A stretch of 64,000 bases of DNA from Pseudomonas agarici (GCF_900109755.1 NZ_FOAR01000015.1:83999-147998); one strand, 5' to 3'. Positions 36,690 to 45,607 are shown, numbered from the stretch's first letter. The notes: generated by a model not told the origin, from the letters alone. Translations and numbers: made by a program.

Positions 36690-37145
36690 TTAACTTTTTT
36701 TATTGTGCTCAAGCTGCAATTGCTCTGGCGTGTCCGGCAAACGCTCGGCGACCTGCAATTGTTCCGGCATCTGACGCTGGCGCCAGGCCCGAAAAGCATT
36801 CAATTCCTGGTCCAGGGTATTCATCACCCAAGCCAGCACTGCGATATCATCGAGCATGCCGAACACCGGGATGACGTCCGGTATGGCGTCGATGGGGCTG
36901 AGAAAATACAGCAGGCCAGCCACGACGGTGATCATCGATTTGGTACTGATCGCTCGATATTCACCGCGCCAGTAGGTCAAGCACAGTACCTGGAGCAGTT
37001 TTAGATCCTCCTTGAACTTACCCCACTGTCCACCTTGCCGGGCACTTTTGCTCGCCACCGCGAACAATAGCGTCGGCAAACGGCCACGCACTAACAAGCG
37101 TTGAGCCAATGGCAGGAAACGCGCAAAACTCCAGGGTGCTTTCAT
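36690..37145 (-). CDS. YkvA family (DUF1232) membrane protein
   Basis: A 151-residue protein with the DUF1232 hallmark LSPIDAIPDVIPVFGMLDDI near residue 80, in and after a hydrophobic helix. The function of the family is unknown. The start at 37145 (MKAPWSFARF) has GGAG seven bases upstream; a longer frame runs into the DnaA-box palindrome and is not used. Confidence 0.8.
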   Translation of the reverse strand: MKAPWSFARFLPLAQRLLVRGRLPTLLFAVASKSARQGGQWGKFKEDLKLLQVLCLTYWRGEYRAISTKSMITVVAGLLYFLSPIDAIPDVIPVFGMLDDIAVLAWVMNTLDQELNAFRAWRQRQMPEQLQVAERLPDTPEQLQLEHNKKS

Positions 37146-37170
37146 TATCACTCCAGCGGGCGGATGCATC

Positions 37171-37199
37171 AGGTTATCCACACAAGTTGTGGATAACCT
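37171..37199. promoter_or_regulatory. Inverted pair of consensus DnaA boxes
   Basis: AGGTTATCCACA (37171-37182) and TGTGGATAACCT (37188-37199) form a perfect 12-bp inverted repeat around 5 bases. Each arm contains the consensus DnaA box TTATCCACA. It lies 26 bases upstream of the YkvA gene start, where it could act as an operator. Confidence 0.65.
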
Positions 37200-37400
37200 T
37201 GTGAACAGAGCCACTTTTTTTAGCTAAGAGCCCCGTCATACAAGGGTCCGGCTCAGATCGGGCGTTTTTTACTCACAAAAAAAACCCACAATTTCATTGA
37301 CTTGGCATGAGTCTACGACCGAGTCAATTAGCTCAAGATTAAGACTACGCTGACTCGTCTGCGTTCGATTTCTCACGCTTTATCAAGACGCAGAAACGAC

Positions 37401-37423
37401 AACGCCCCGTCAGACGGGGCGTT
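37401..37423 (-). terminator. Stem-loop after the FKBP gene
   Basis: AACGCCCCGTC and a complementary arm form a 10-bp stem with a 3-base loop about 18 bases past the stop; moderately T-rich bases follow on the minus strand. Confidence 0.65.
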
Positions 37424-37441
37424 GGCACAAGCACGACCAGA

Positions 37442-38158
37442 TTACTTGGCGGCTTCGTCGGCCTTGGCCGGATCCTTGATCGCCAGCAGTTCCAGGTCAA
37501 ATACCAGCACCGAGTTGGCTGGAATTGCCGCGCTCGGGCTTTGTGCACCGTAAGCCAGGTCTGCTGGGATGTACAGCTTGTACTTCTCACCAACGTGCAT
37601 CAATTGCAGGCCTTCGACCCATCCCGGAATCACACCGCTCACTGGCAGGTCGATCGGGCTGCCGCGATCAACGGAGCTGTCGAAGGTGGTGCCGTTGGTC
37701 AGCTTACCGGTGTAGTGCACCGTCACCACGTCGGTGGACTTGGGTTGAGGACCGTCGGCTTTCTTGACGACTTCATATTGCAGGCCGGAAGCCGTAGTCA
37801 CGATACCTGGCTTCTTGGCGTTTTCTTCGAGGAATTTCTTGCCGCTGGCTGCCGATTCCTCGCTCAGCTTGGCCATGCGCTCTTCAGCACGTTTCTGCAG
37901 TGCGGCAAAGGCTTCGACCAGTTCGTCGTCCTTGAGCTTCTGCTCTTTCTTGCCGATGGCATCTTCGATGCCCTGGGCGACGGCCTTGGAATCCAGATCA
38001 TCCATGCCTTCCTGGGCCAAGCTCTTGCCCATGTTCAGGCCGATACCATAGGAAGCTTTTTGCGCCGGGGTTTTGAGCTCTACGCTGGAATGCGAATCGC
38101 AGCCCGCAAGTACCAGACTTACCAGGGCAACCGCCGCCGCCAACCGATGCTGTTTCAT
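37442..38158 (-). CDS. fklB: FKBP-type peptidyl-prolyl isomerase lipoprotein
   Basis: A 238-residue envelope protein. The lipobox LVLAGC puts the lipidated cysteine at residue 20. An FKBP N-terminal dimerisation domain (about 30-110) is followed by the FKBP isomerase domain (about 120-225) with VTVHYTGKLTNGTTFDSS and IPADLAYG. It resembles FklB/FkpA/Mip proteins, which help fold envelope proteins. The gene name is by family resemblance; the lipid anchor is a difference from periplasmic FkpA. Confidence 0.88.
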   Translation of the reverse strand: MKQHRLAAAVALVSLVLAGCDSHSSVELKTPAQKASYGIGLNMGKSLAQEGMDDLDSKAVAQGIEDAIGKKEQKLKDDELVEAFAALQKRAEERMAKLSEESAASGKKFLEENAKKPGIVTTASGLQYEVVKKADGPQPKSTDVVTVHYTGKLTNGTTFDSSVDRGSPIDLPVSGVIPGWVEGLQLMHVGEKYKLYIPADLAYGAQSPSAAIPANSVLVFDLELLAIKDPAKADEAAK

Positions 38159-38417
38159 GCTATTTCCTTGTTCATGCGCCTAAAGGGCAATCGAGTAAAG
38201 CCGCGAGCTTATCAGGCCGCCACGACCAATGGCTATGGGCATGAGAGGGGTAAAGCGTCAATAAGTTCAGCCATTTCGGGCTTTTTTCAACGCCCTGACG
38301 TTCAGTTTACGTACCGGCTCGCCACCCTCTCCCGACAAGGGGCCAGCATTGACGAGCATCGCGGCCACTTGCTGCCTGACCATGGCTCAGGCATAAGAGC
38401 AGGACAACTCGACAAGG

Positions 38418-40235
38418 ATGGTTATCTTGCGCATATTTTACCGTGTGTTACTGGCTCTGATACTCCTGCTGGGCCTAGGCCTCGTGGTGATTTTGTACTA
38501 CATCGCCAATCCGAAACTGCCGACATACATACCCGCGGAACAGGTCCGCTACCTGGAGCAGTGGAGCCCGGTCGACCGCCAGACCTTCTACTACACCCCC
38601 CAGGGCACTCAGGTGAAAGGCCTGCGTTATGAATGGTTCACCGCCCTGGAACTGCCTTTCTCCGAACAGCGCTTCGCGACTGCGCAATACCTGGCGCGTT
38701 TCGGTTTCCTGATCGACCCCAAGCAACAGGCCACTACCGACAACCCCGGCAACCTACCGGTAGGTTTTACCCGTCACCAGAACCCCGGCAGCGACGCCCA
38801 GTACCTGGATATCACCTGCGCCGCCTGCCACACCGGCGAGTTGCGCTATAAAGGGCAAGCGCTGCGGATCGACGGCGGTTCGGCACAGCACGTCCTGCCT
38901 TCGAGCGTACCGACCCTACGCGGCGGCAGCTTTGGTCAGGCGCTGGTGGCCAGCCTCGCTGCTACCTATTACAACCCGTGGAAGTTCGAGCGTTTCGCCC
39001 GTCAGGTCCTTGGCGACGCCTATGAGGCTCGCCACGCCGAACTGCGTACCGCCATCAAGCAGTCCCTGGACACCTTCCTGCATGTTGCCTGGAACGATAC
39101 CCATCGCGGCCTGTATCCGACCCTCGAAGGCCCGGGACGCACGGACGCCTTCGGCCGAATCGCCAATGCCAGCTTCGGCGATGCCATCTCCGACAAGAAT
39201 TACCGGGTGGCCGATGCTCCGGTGGACTACCCGCAACTGTGGGATATCTGGACCTTCGATTGGGTCCAGTGGACTGCTTCGGCCCAGCAACCCATGGCGC
39301 GTAATATCGGCGAAGCCTTGGGCGTCGGCGCCACCCTGAGTTTTTTCGATGCCAACGGCCAACCCCTGCAGGGCGCGGCCCGCTATCCCTCCAGTGTGCG
39401 GGTGCGCGACCTGTACAAGATCGAGGAAACCCTGCAACGTCTCAAACCGCCAACATGGCCCGAGGACCTGTTCGGCAAGGTTGATCTGGCACGAGCTGCC
39501 CAGGGTCGCGGGCTATTTGCCGAGAACTGCGCCGGCTGCCATGTACCGTCGATCAGTAAGGAACATGGTCGGCCGGTACAGCACCTGAAAACGATTCCGG
39601 TCGCGGCAATCGGCACCGACCCAAACACCGCCGACAATATCGCCGACCAGCGCTATGACCTGAGCGCGCTGCAATGGGACCCGGCGGAACTGGCGAAACT
39701 GCCCGTGCAACTGCACCCCAAGCCAGACCTGCCACTGGACATGGCACAGCTGTCAGTCGCCAAAGGCCTGGCCTATGTCACTGCATTCGTCGAAGAACGT
39801 GCCTATCGCGATGCTCAAGTCACCCCCGCCGAGCGTCCGCGACTAGACGGCTTCGGCCTGCCCATCGGCGTACTCGAACAACGGGCCTACAAGGCACGAC
39901 CGCTGGCGGGCGTCTGGGCCACGCCGCCCTACCTGCACAACGGTTCGGTGCCAAGCCTCTATCAGTTGCTTTCCCCTCAGGATGAACGCGCCACCACCTT
40001 TTACAGAGGGACCTTCGAATACGATCCACGTCACCTGGGTTATCGCCAGGAGGCCTTCGAAAACGGCTTCCTGTTCGATACCCAGATCAGCGGCAACCAC
40101 AACAGCGGCCATGAATTTCGCGCTGGCAAACGCGGTAATGGGGTGATCGGCCGGTTGCTGCAGCCGCAAGAGCGCTGGGCCCTGCTCGAATACCTGAAAG
40201 TGCTGGGCGGACCACTGGAGCAGCAACTGCCATGA
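38418..40235 (+). CDS. Membrane-anchored di-haem cytochrome c (peroxidase-like)
   Basis: A 605-residue protein with an N-terminal anchor (about residues 5-29) and two c-type haem sites, CAACH at 134-138 and CAGCH at 371-375. The layout recalls the di-haem cytochrome c peroxidase/MauG superfamily but is about 250 residues longer. The C-terminal part includes VWATPPYLHNGSVPSLYQLL, typical of that superfamily. ATG at 38418 directly abuts AAGG, so a TTG at 38427 with better spacing may be the true start. It precedes a catalase-fold gene by 37 bases. Substrate unknown. Confidence 0.82.
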   Translation: MVILRIFYRVLLALILLLGLGLVVILYYIANPKLPTYIPAEQVRYLEQWSPVDRQTFYYTPQGTQVKGLRYEWFTALELPFSEQRFATAQYLARFGFLIDPKQQATTDNPGNLPVGFTRHQNPGSDAQYLDITCAACHTGELRYKGQALRIDGGSAQHVLPSSVPTLRGGSFGQALVASLAATYYNPWKFERFARQVLGDAYEARHAELRTAIKQSLDTFLHVAWNDTHRGLYPTLEGPGRTDAFGRIANASFGDAISDKNYRVADAPVDYPQLWDIWTFDWVQWTASAQQPMARNIGEALGVGATLSFFDANGQPLQGAARYPSSVRVRDLYKIEETLQRLKPPTWPEDLFGKVDLARAAQGRGLFAENCAGCHVPSISKEHGRPVQHLKTIPVAAIGTDPNTADNIADQRYDLSALQWDPAELAKLPVQLHPKPDLPLDMAQLSVAKGLAYVTAFVEERAYRDAQVTPAERPRLDGFGLPIGVLEQRAYKARPLAGVWATPPYLHNGSVPSLYQLLSPQDERATTFYRGTFEYDPRHLGYRQEAFENGFLFDTQISGNHNSGHEFRAGKRGNGVIGRLLQPQERWALLEYLKVLGGPLEQQLP

Positions 40236-40272
40236 ACCTGCGCCCTCACGATCACACTAAAAGGATGTCCTC

Positions 40273-41409
40273 ATGTTGAAGCGACTCTGGCTGTGCCTTG
40301 GCACCTTTCTCGGCAAGACCCTGCTGGTCCTGGCCGGCCTCGGGCTGCTCGGCTGGGGGCTGTCGACCGGTTGGTACGCCTGGCGCCACAGTGGACCGGT
40401 ATCGACCGAAGAGCAGGTTCCTGCCGGTGAATCGGCCATGACCCAGGACATCATCCAGACCGCCGTGCGCATCGTCGACCAGCACCGCGAAGGCACGCGT
40501 TATTTGCGCGATGCCCATGCCAAGGCCCATGGCTGCGTGAAGGCCGAAGTCCAAGTAGTCGATGACCTGCGAAGCGATCTACGTCAGGGCGTGTTTGCCG
40601 AGCCAGGCAAGACCTGGCAGGCGCTGATACGCCTGTCCAATGGCAACGCCTACCCGCAGTTCGACAGCATTCGCGATGCCCGTGGCATGGCGATCAAGTT
40701 GATGGATGTCCCCGGCAAGCAGTTGCTGACGGGGCAACAAGGTCGCCACGAACAGGATTTCGTGATGTTCAGCCACCCCAACTTTTTTGTCAGCGATGTC
40801 GCCGAGTATCAACAGAATATCGGCGCCCAGGCCGATGGTAAGAAGGTCCTGGCGTTTTTCCCGAGCTGGGACCCCAGCGGCTGGCAGATCCGCCATCTGT
40901 TCATCGCCCTGGCGACCCTGGCGCCGTCACCGCAAAGCCCGACCCGGACGACCTATTTTTCCGTATCGCCGTACAAGTTCGGCAGCGCCAACGCTAAATT
41001 CCGGGTGGCTCCCGATCCCCAGAGTTGTCCGCAATACCCATTACCCAAGCAGAACCAGGACCTGCCGAATTTCCTGCGCAGCGCCCTGGTCCAGCAGCTA
41101 TCCACGGACCGCATGCCGGCCTGCTTCGTCCTGCAGATCCAGCTCCAGAACGCCAACAAATACATGCCGCTCGAAGACACCAGCGTCGAATGGAAGGAAA
41201 GCGATGCACCGTTCGAGACTGTCGCACGTGTCCACCTTCCGGCCCAGGACTTCGATACGCCAGCGCAGAATATCGCCTGTGACAACCAGTCGTTCAACCC
41301 CTGGTACGGCCTGGAGGCTCATCGACCGATTGGTGGGATCAACCGCTTGCGCAAGGCGGTGTATGAGGCAGTCAGCGATTACCGGCATAGCCGTAACGCC
41401 GAACAATAG
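40273..41409 (+). CDS. Membrane-anchored catalase-fold haem protein
   Basis: A 378-residue protein with an N-terminal membrane helix (about residues 12-36) and a small catalase-like domain. The distal histidine is probably H82 in AHAKAHG. The late SFNPWYGLEAHRPIGGINRLR region ends in RKAVY, which fits the RxxxY proximal haem tyrosine motif. At the position where catalases have a distal asparagine (NHP or NNTP) this protein reads SHP. Such small relatives are often peroxidases or hydroperoxide-converting enzymes rather than true catalases. It is co-transcribed with the di-haem cytochrome. AAGGATG precedes the ATG. Confidence 0.8.
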   Translation: MLKRLWLCLGTFLGKTLLVLAGLGLLGWGLSTGWYAWRHSGPVSTEEQVPAGESAMTQDIIQTAVRIVDQHREGTRYLRDAHAKAHGCVKAEVQVVDDLRSDLRQGVFAEPGKTWQALIRLSNGNAYPQFDSIRDARGMAIKLMDVPGKQLLTGQQGRHEQDFVMFSHPNFFVSDVAEYQQNIGAQADGKKVLAFFPSWDPSGWQIRHLFIALATLAPSPQSPTRTTYFSVSPYKFGSANAKFRVAPDPQSCPQYPLPKQNQDLPNFLRSALVQQLSTDRMPACFVLQIQLQNANKYMPLEDTSVEWKESDAPFETVARVHLPAQDFDTPAQNIACDNQSFNPWYGLEAHRPIGGINRLRKAVYEAVSDYRHSRNAEQ

Positions 41410-41453
41410 CGATGATCCTTTAGTCTCCGCGCCCTGCCGGGAGCACCATGAAA

Positions 41454-41477
41454 AAAGCCCATCCGAAGATGGGCTTT
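41454..41477 (-). terminator. Intrinsic terminator of dctA
   Basis: AAAGCCCATC and GATGGGCTTT pair around a 4-base loop and are followed on the minus strand by a T-run, 18 bases past the dctA stop. It could also serve the catalase-fold gene from the other side. Confidence 0.85.
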
Positions 41478-41495
41478 ATCGTTCAGCCACTGATC

Positions 41496-42827
41496 TTACT
41501 TGACGCTTGAGGCCTGACCTTCGGCCACGTCCAGGTCATCCAGTACACGCTCGTCTTCAATGCCACGACCACCGGAAGCCAGTTCCGCGTGCAGCTTATC
41601 TTCATCCAGTTCATTGACCCACTTGGCCACGACCACGGTAGCCACGGCGTTACCGACCAGGTTAGTCAGTGCGCGGGCTTCGGACATGAAGCGGTCGATA
41701 CCCAGAATCAGCGCCAGGCCGGCAACCGGCAAATGGCCGACGGCGGACAGGGTAGCGGCCAGAACGATGAAACCACTACCGGTCACGCCCGCGGCGCCCT
41801 TGGAGGACAGCAGCAGCACCAACAACAGGGTGATCTGGTGGGTAATGTCCATGTGGGCGTTGGTCGCCTGGGCGATAAACACCGCCGCCATGGTCAGGTA
41901 GATGGAGGTACCGTCGAGGTTGAAGGAGTAACCGGTTGGAATCACCAGGCCGACAACCGACTTCTTCGCACCCAGACGCTCCATCTTGATCAGCATGCGT
42001 GGCAACGCCGATTCCGAAGAGGAAGTGCCCAGTACGATCAGCAGCTCTTCACGGATGTAGCGAATCAGCTTCAGTACACTAAAGCCATGGGCGCGGCAGA
42101 TGGAGCCCAGTACCACCACCACGAACAGGATGCAGGTGATGTAGAAGCTGATCATCAATTGGCCCAGTTGCACCAGGGAACCGACACCGTAAGCCCCGAT
42201 GGTGAAAGCCATCGCACCCAGCGCACCCAACGGCGCCAGCTTCATGATCATATTGATGATGTTGAACATCACGTGGGCGAAACGATCGATGAAGTCCAGC
42301 ACCGGCTTGCCGTAGGCGCCCAGGCGATGCAGGGCGAAACCGAAGATCACCGAGAACATCAACACTTGCAGGATGTCGCCGTTGGCAAACGCACCGACGA
42401 TGGTGCTCGGGATCACGTTCATGATGAAGCCGACGATGCTCTGGTCGGCACCGGCGGAAACGTAGGCAGCGACTTTCGAGGCGTCCAGGGTAGTGACGTC
42501 GATGTTCATGCCGCTGCCCGGCTGGATTACGTTCACCACGAGCAGGCCGATCAGCAGGGCGATGGTCGAGACGACTTCGAAGTACAGCAGCGCGTAGCCG
42601 CCGGTCTTGCCGACCGATTTCATGCTTTGCATGCCAGCGATGCCGCTGACCACCGTGCAGAAGATGATCGGGGCGATGACCATTTTGATCAGCTTGATGA
42701 AACCATCACCCAGTGGCTTGAGAGCCATGCCGGTCTGGGGATAAAAATGACCGAGTAGGATGCCGATAGCGATCGCTACGACTACCTGGAAATACAGGGA
42801 TTTGTACAGTGGCTGACGAGTCGTCAT
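41496..42827 (-). CDS. dctA: C4-dicarboxylate transporter
   Basis: A 443-residue sodium- or proton-coupled symporter of the DAACS/glutamate transporter family that imports succinate, fumarate and malate. The serine-rich reentrant loop GTSSSESALPRM and the substrate motif IPTGYSFNLDGTSIYLT are present. I chose the ATG at 42827, with GAGGAAC upstream, over an in-frame start five codons earlier. A sigma54 promoter at 42955-42970 fits DctB/DctD-type control. Confidence 0.95.
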   Translation of the reverse strand: MTTRQPLYKSLYFQVVVAIAIGILLGHFYPQTGMALKPLGDGFIKLIKMVIAPIIFCTVVSGIAGMQSMKSVGKTGGYALLYFEVVSTIALLIGLLVVNVIQPGSGMNIDVTTLDASKVAAYVSAGADQSIVGFIMNVIPSTIVGAFANGDILQVLMFSVIFGFALHRLGAYGKPVLDFIDRFAHVMFNIINMIMKLAPLGALGAMAFTIGAYGVGSLVQLGQLMISFYITCILFVVVVLGSICRAHGFSVLKLIRYIREELLIVLGTSSSESALPRMLIKMERLGAKKSVVGLVIPTGYSFNLDGTSIYLTMAAVFIAQATNAHMDITHQITLLLVLLLSSKGAAGVTGSGFIVLAATLSAVGHLPVAGLALILGIDRFMSEARALTNLVGNAVATVVVAKWVNELDEDKLHAELASGGRGIEDERVLDDLDVAEGQASSVK

Positions 42828-42954
42828 TGCAAAGTTCCTCAAGAGATCACACAGCTGTCATCCAACTGACAGATACACAACCTGAAGCACGAACCCTCCT
42901 TCACTGGAGGGATTTGTTGTTTGTCGAACTGCGTGGGGCAGACTCTGACCTACA

Positions 42955-42970
42955 TGCAAAGCTCGCGCCA
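42955..42970 (-). promoter_or_regulatory. Probable sigma54 promoter of dctA
   Basis: The minus strand reads TGGCGCG, AGCT, TTGCA, one mismatch from the -24/-12 consensus TGGCACG-N4-TTGCA. Transcription would start near 42943, leaving a leader of about 115 bases that can form two short hairpins, CTGTCA/TGACAG at 42855-42872 and CCCTCC/GGAGGG at 42894-42911. Confidence 0.75.
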
Positions 42971-43049
42971 CTTTCGGAAGATTCCGACAAAGCCTTTAGC
43001 CATCAGGCCTTCACCGACCTTCTGTCAGCCTGCCTTCCTAGCCCAGATG

Positions 43050-43121
43050 GCGGTTTTCCGCCCTTCCACTCCTGACAGCCAGCGATTTTGGCGGATATCC
43101 GCCGTATTCATGGCGGATATC
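43050..43121. promoter_or_regulatory. Palindrome cluster upstream of dctA (candidate enhancer)
   Basis: GGCGG-N4-CCGCC occurs at 43050-43063 (centre TTTT) and 43090-43103 (centre ATAT), and a partial copy GGCGGATATC lies at 43112-43121. They sit about 110-180 bases upstream of the predicted start, a usual place for enhancer sites of sigma54 activators such as DctD. Confidence 0.5.
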
Positions 43122-43209
43122 TCTGGCCAAGATCCACCATTCAATGGGCCAGAGCACTGCCAATGCGAAAACGCCGCGTTACCAGCCACCTCGCCCATGC
43201 TGCCCTGGA

Positions 43210-43574
43210 TGGCGCCCGGCGGCGGGACCATTGCTGTTCGGGATTGTTGTAATGGCTGGCAGTCTCCCCGAACGGCTGAACGTACCGAAGGCCTGTGGTT
43301 GGAACTGGCCGACGAATACCCCAGCTTCGGCCAGAACCGTTGCCAGAGTAGCACCTTCGCCATGATGTGCCAGTCGCTGATCCCCTGCAGTAACCTGGAA
43401 ACAGCCGTGAATCCAAGGATCAGTTGCGGCGGGATATCGCCATCCGGCACCTGGGACGCCGCGAGCTGTCAGTGCAGCAGAGCTGCCGACCAGTTGAGGG
43501 CCGCGAATCCTTGGCGTTGTGCAGGACGTTCAAGAAATATACGGAGCTGAAACCGGGCACTTATCGCGCCCAGG
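43210..43574 (+). pseudogene. Remnant of an AraC-family regulator
   Basis: Three plus-strand frames together show pieces of an AraC-type regulator. Around 43230-43290 the frame reads MAGSLPERLNVPK. A second frame then gives LWLELADEYPSFGQ and STFAMMCQSLIPCSNLE, the style of the arabinose-binding-like N-terminal domain. A third frame from 43424 reads RRDIAIRHLGRRELSVQQ and LALCRTFKKYTELKPGTYR, the end of the AraC HTH domain. The middle of the gene is missing and frames are shifted, so it cannot be functional. It ends 10 bases from the 3' end of phoQ. Confidence 0.6.
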
Positions 43575-43583
43575 ACTCGAGCG

Positions 43584-44933
43584 TCAAGGCGCCGGGAAGT
43601 GGATACGAAACGAAGCGCCGCCCAGGGATGAGTCGCCCAGGGTCAGTTCGGCATCGTAGCTTTCGATGATGTCCTTGACCACCGCCAGGCCGATGCCCTG
43701 CCCTGGGTGCTGGCGGTCCAGACGTTCGCCGCGCCTGAGAATCCGCGCGCGCTGGTCTGGAGGAACACCTGGGCCGTCATCCTCGACATACACCTCGATA
43801 CCCTGCAAACCGCGGCGCAGGCTGATACGGATCTGGCTCAGGCACAACCGATAGGCGTTCTCCAGCAAGTTTCCGAGCAATTCCAGCAAGGCTCCCTGCT
43901 CGATCGGCACATGGCTGAACTCAGGCACATCAATGACCACTCGGACATGCTTGTCGCGATAGACCTTGTCCAGGGTGTTGCACAGACTTTTGAGCACCGG
44001 GCGTAACTCGACCTGATGCCGAACCAGACCGCTCTTGCGCAAGCTCGCACGCTGCAACTGGTAGCTGATCTGCTGGTTCATGCGTTCGATCTGGCTTTGC
44101 AGGATCCACGCCTGGTCGCGATCCCGTGGGCGCTGGGCCATGCTTTCACTGACGCCCTGCAAGACCGCCAGCGGGGTCTTCAGGCTGTGGGCCAGGTCAT
44201 CCAGGGAATCGCGGTAGCGGCTGCGCTGTTCGCGCTCGCTGTGCAGCAAGCGGTTGAGGGAGCCAGTCAAGCGCAGCAATTCGCGCGGGTGTTCTTCACT
44301 GAGGCTTTGCAGTTCGTCGCTTTCAATCTGGTCCAGTTCCTGGCTCAAGCGCCGCAGCGCCCGCAGGCCCCAGGTCAGGCCGAGCCAAAGCAACGCCAAC
44401 AGCACCGACAGCGCCGCACCGAAGCCCAGGTAGAGCTTCTCGCGCAAACCGGCGAGGGTCATCTTGTATTCGCGCATCGGTTGCAAGGCAACAAAGCTGT
44501 AGGCCGCACTCCTGCCACCGAGCAGCTTGACCTCGACGTCGTAGACGAAGAATTCGCCACCATTGTCCTCGCGAATCTTCGCGAACTCGTTGCCACGCCC
44601 ATCATAACGGGGCTTGTAGTTGATGTTTTCTTCCTGGGTGGCCCGTGAACGCCATACCAGCCGGCCGTCGCGGTCGAAGATATAACCGAGCAGGCGGCTA
44701 TCCGGCAGATTGAACTGTTCATCGGGAAGTAGCTCGGGCATTTGCAGCTGCTTCTTGTTATCCACCCGCGCCGCAGAAATCAGCGTGGTCACGTCCGAGG
44801 CCAGGCGTTGCTCGATGGAGTCCTGCAACGCCAGGCTGAAAGCCCCTTGCATCGCTGGCAGCAGCGCCAGCATAAATAGAATCGCCAGGGTCGTGGCGGC
44901 CAGCATCAGCCGCACCCGTAGCGAACGAATCAC
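43584..44933 (-). CDS. phoQ: PhoQ-type sensor histidine kinase
   Basis: The sensor of the PhoP-PhoQ system, which responds to low Mg2+ and cationic peptides in the periplasm. The 449-residue protein has two membrane spans (about residues 10-30 and 168-190) flanking a periplasmic sensor domain, a HAMP-like segment, phosphoacceptor H249 in DDLAHSLKTPLA, and ATP-binding motifs NLLENAYR, DDGPGVP and GQGIGLAVV. It overlaps phoP by 4 bases. Confidence 0.92.
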   Translation of the reverse strand: MIRSLRVRLMLAATTLAILFMLALLPAMQGAFSLALQDSIEQRLASDVTTLISAARVDNKKQLQMPELLPDEQFNLPDSRLLGYIFDRDGRLVWRSRATQEENINYKPRYDGRGNEFAKIREDNGGEFFVYDVEVKLLGGRSAAYSFVALQPMREYKMTLAGLREKLYLGFGAALSVLLALLWLGLTWGLRALRRLSQELDQIESDELQSLSEEHPRELLRLTGSLNRLLHSEREQRSRYRDSLDDLAHSLKTPLAVLQGVSESMAQRPRDRDQAWILQSQIERMNQQISYQLQRASLRKSGLVRHQVELRPVLKSLCNTLDKVYRDKHVRVVIDVPEFSHVPIEQGALLELLGNLLENAYRLCLSQIRISLRRGLQGIEVYVEDDGPGVPPDQRARILRRGERLDRQHPGQGIGLAVVKDIIESYDAELTLGDSSLGGASFRIHFPAP

Positions 44934-45607
44934 CGACAGCGCTCGTTGAACAGATAGCCCAGGCCGCGCACGGTATCGATCGGCTTGAAGCCCACGGTAC
45001 CCTCCAGTTTGCGCCGCAGGCGTCCAACCAATACCTCAATCACGTTCGGATCACGCTCATCGTCGTCCGGGTACAACTGCTCCATCAGGCGGTCCTTGGC
45101 GATCACCTGTTGGTGATAGCGCATCAGGTATTCGAGGATCCGGTATTCGTAGGCGGTCAGGGCCAGAGGCTGATCCTCGAGAGACGCCTGCTTGCGATTG
45201 AGGTCTAGCAGCAACGGCCCGGCGGTGATCGTTGACTGGGTGAAACCGCTGGAACGACGCAGCAGGGCATTCATCCGCGCTTCCAGCTCCTCGAACTGGA
45301 AAGGCTTGACCACATAGTCGTCAGCGCCGGCGGCCAGGCCCTCGACCTTGTCCTGCCAGTTGCCGCGAGCGGTCAGGATCAGGATCGGAAATACCTTGCC
45401 CTGCGCCCGTAGCTTGCGGATCAGGTCCAATCCACCCATGCCCGGCAGCCCAAGGTCGATTACCGCCAGGTCATGGTTGAACTGTTCGGTCTGGTACACC
45501 GCCTCTTCGGCATTGCCGACCGACTCAACCACATGGCCGCTGTCGGTCAATCGGGTTTGCAAGTGATGGCGCAACAGCGCCTCATCTTCTACCACCAGCA
45601 ACTTCAT
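44930..45607 (-). CDS. phoP: PhoP-type response regulator
   Basis: A 225-residue OmpR-family regulator. The receiver domain has phosphoacceptor D51 in AVIDLGLPGM and K101 in VVKPF. The C-terminal winged helix ends with RDPNVIEVLVGRLRRKL and GLGYLFNERCR. The sequence is close to remembered P. aeruginosa PhoP. No oprH-like gene precedes it; pcpS lies upstream on the other strand. Confidence 0.94.
   Translation of the reverse strand: MKLLVVEDEALLRHHLQTRLTDSGHVVESVGNAEEAVYQTEQFNHDLAVIDLGLPGMGGLDLIRKLRAQGKVFPILILTARGNWQDKVEGLAAGADDYVVKPFQFEELEARMNALLRRSSGFTQSTITAGPLLLDLNRKQASLEDQPLALTAYEYRILEYLMRYHQQVIAKDRLMEQLYPDDDERDPNVIEVLVGRLRRKLEGTVGFKPIDTVRGLGYLFNERCR

Noticed and set aside
42921..43550. 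Plus-strand frame of 209 codons between dctA and phoQ
   Set aside because: Not a gene as such: only part resembles a known family, and that part continues in other frames, so it is treated as a pseudogene remnant.
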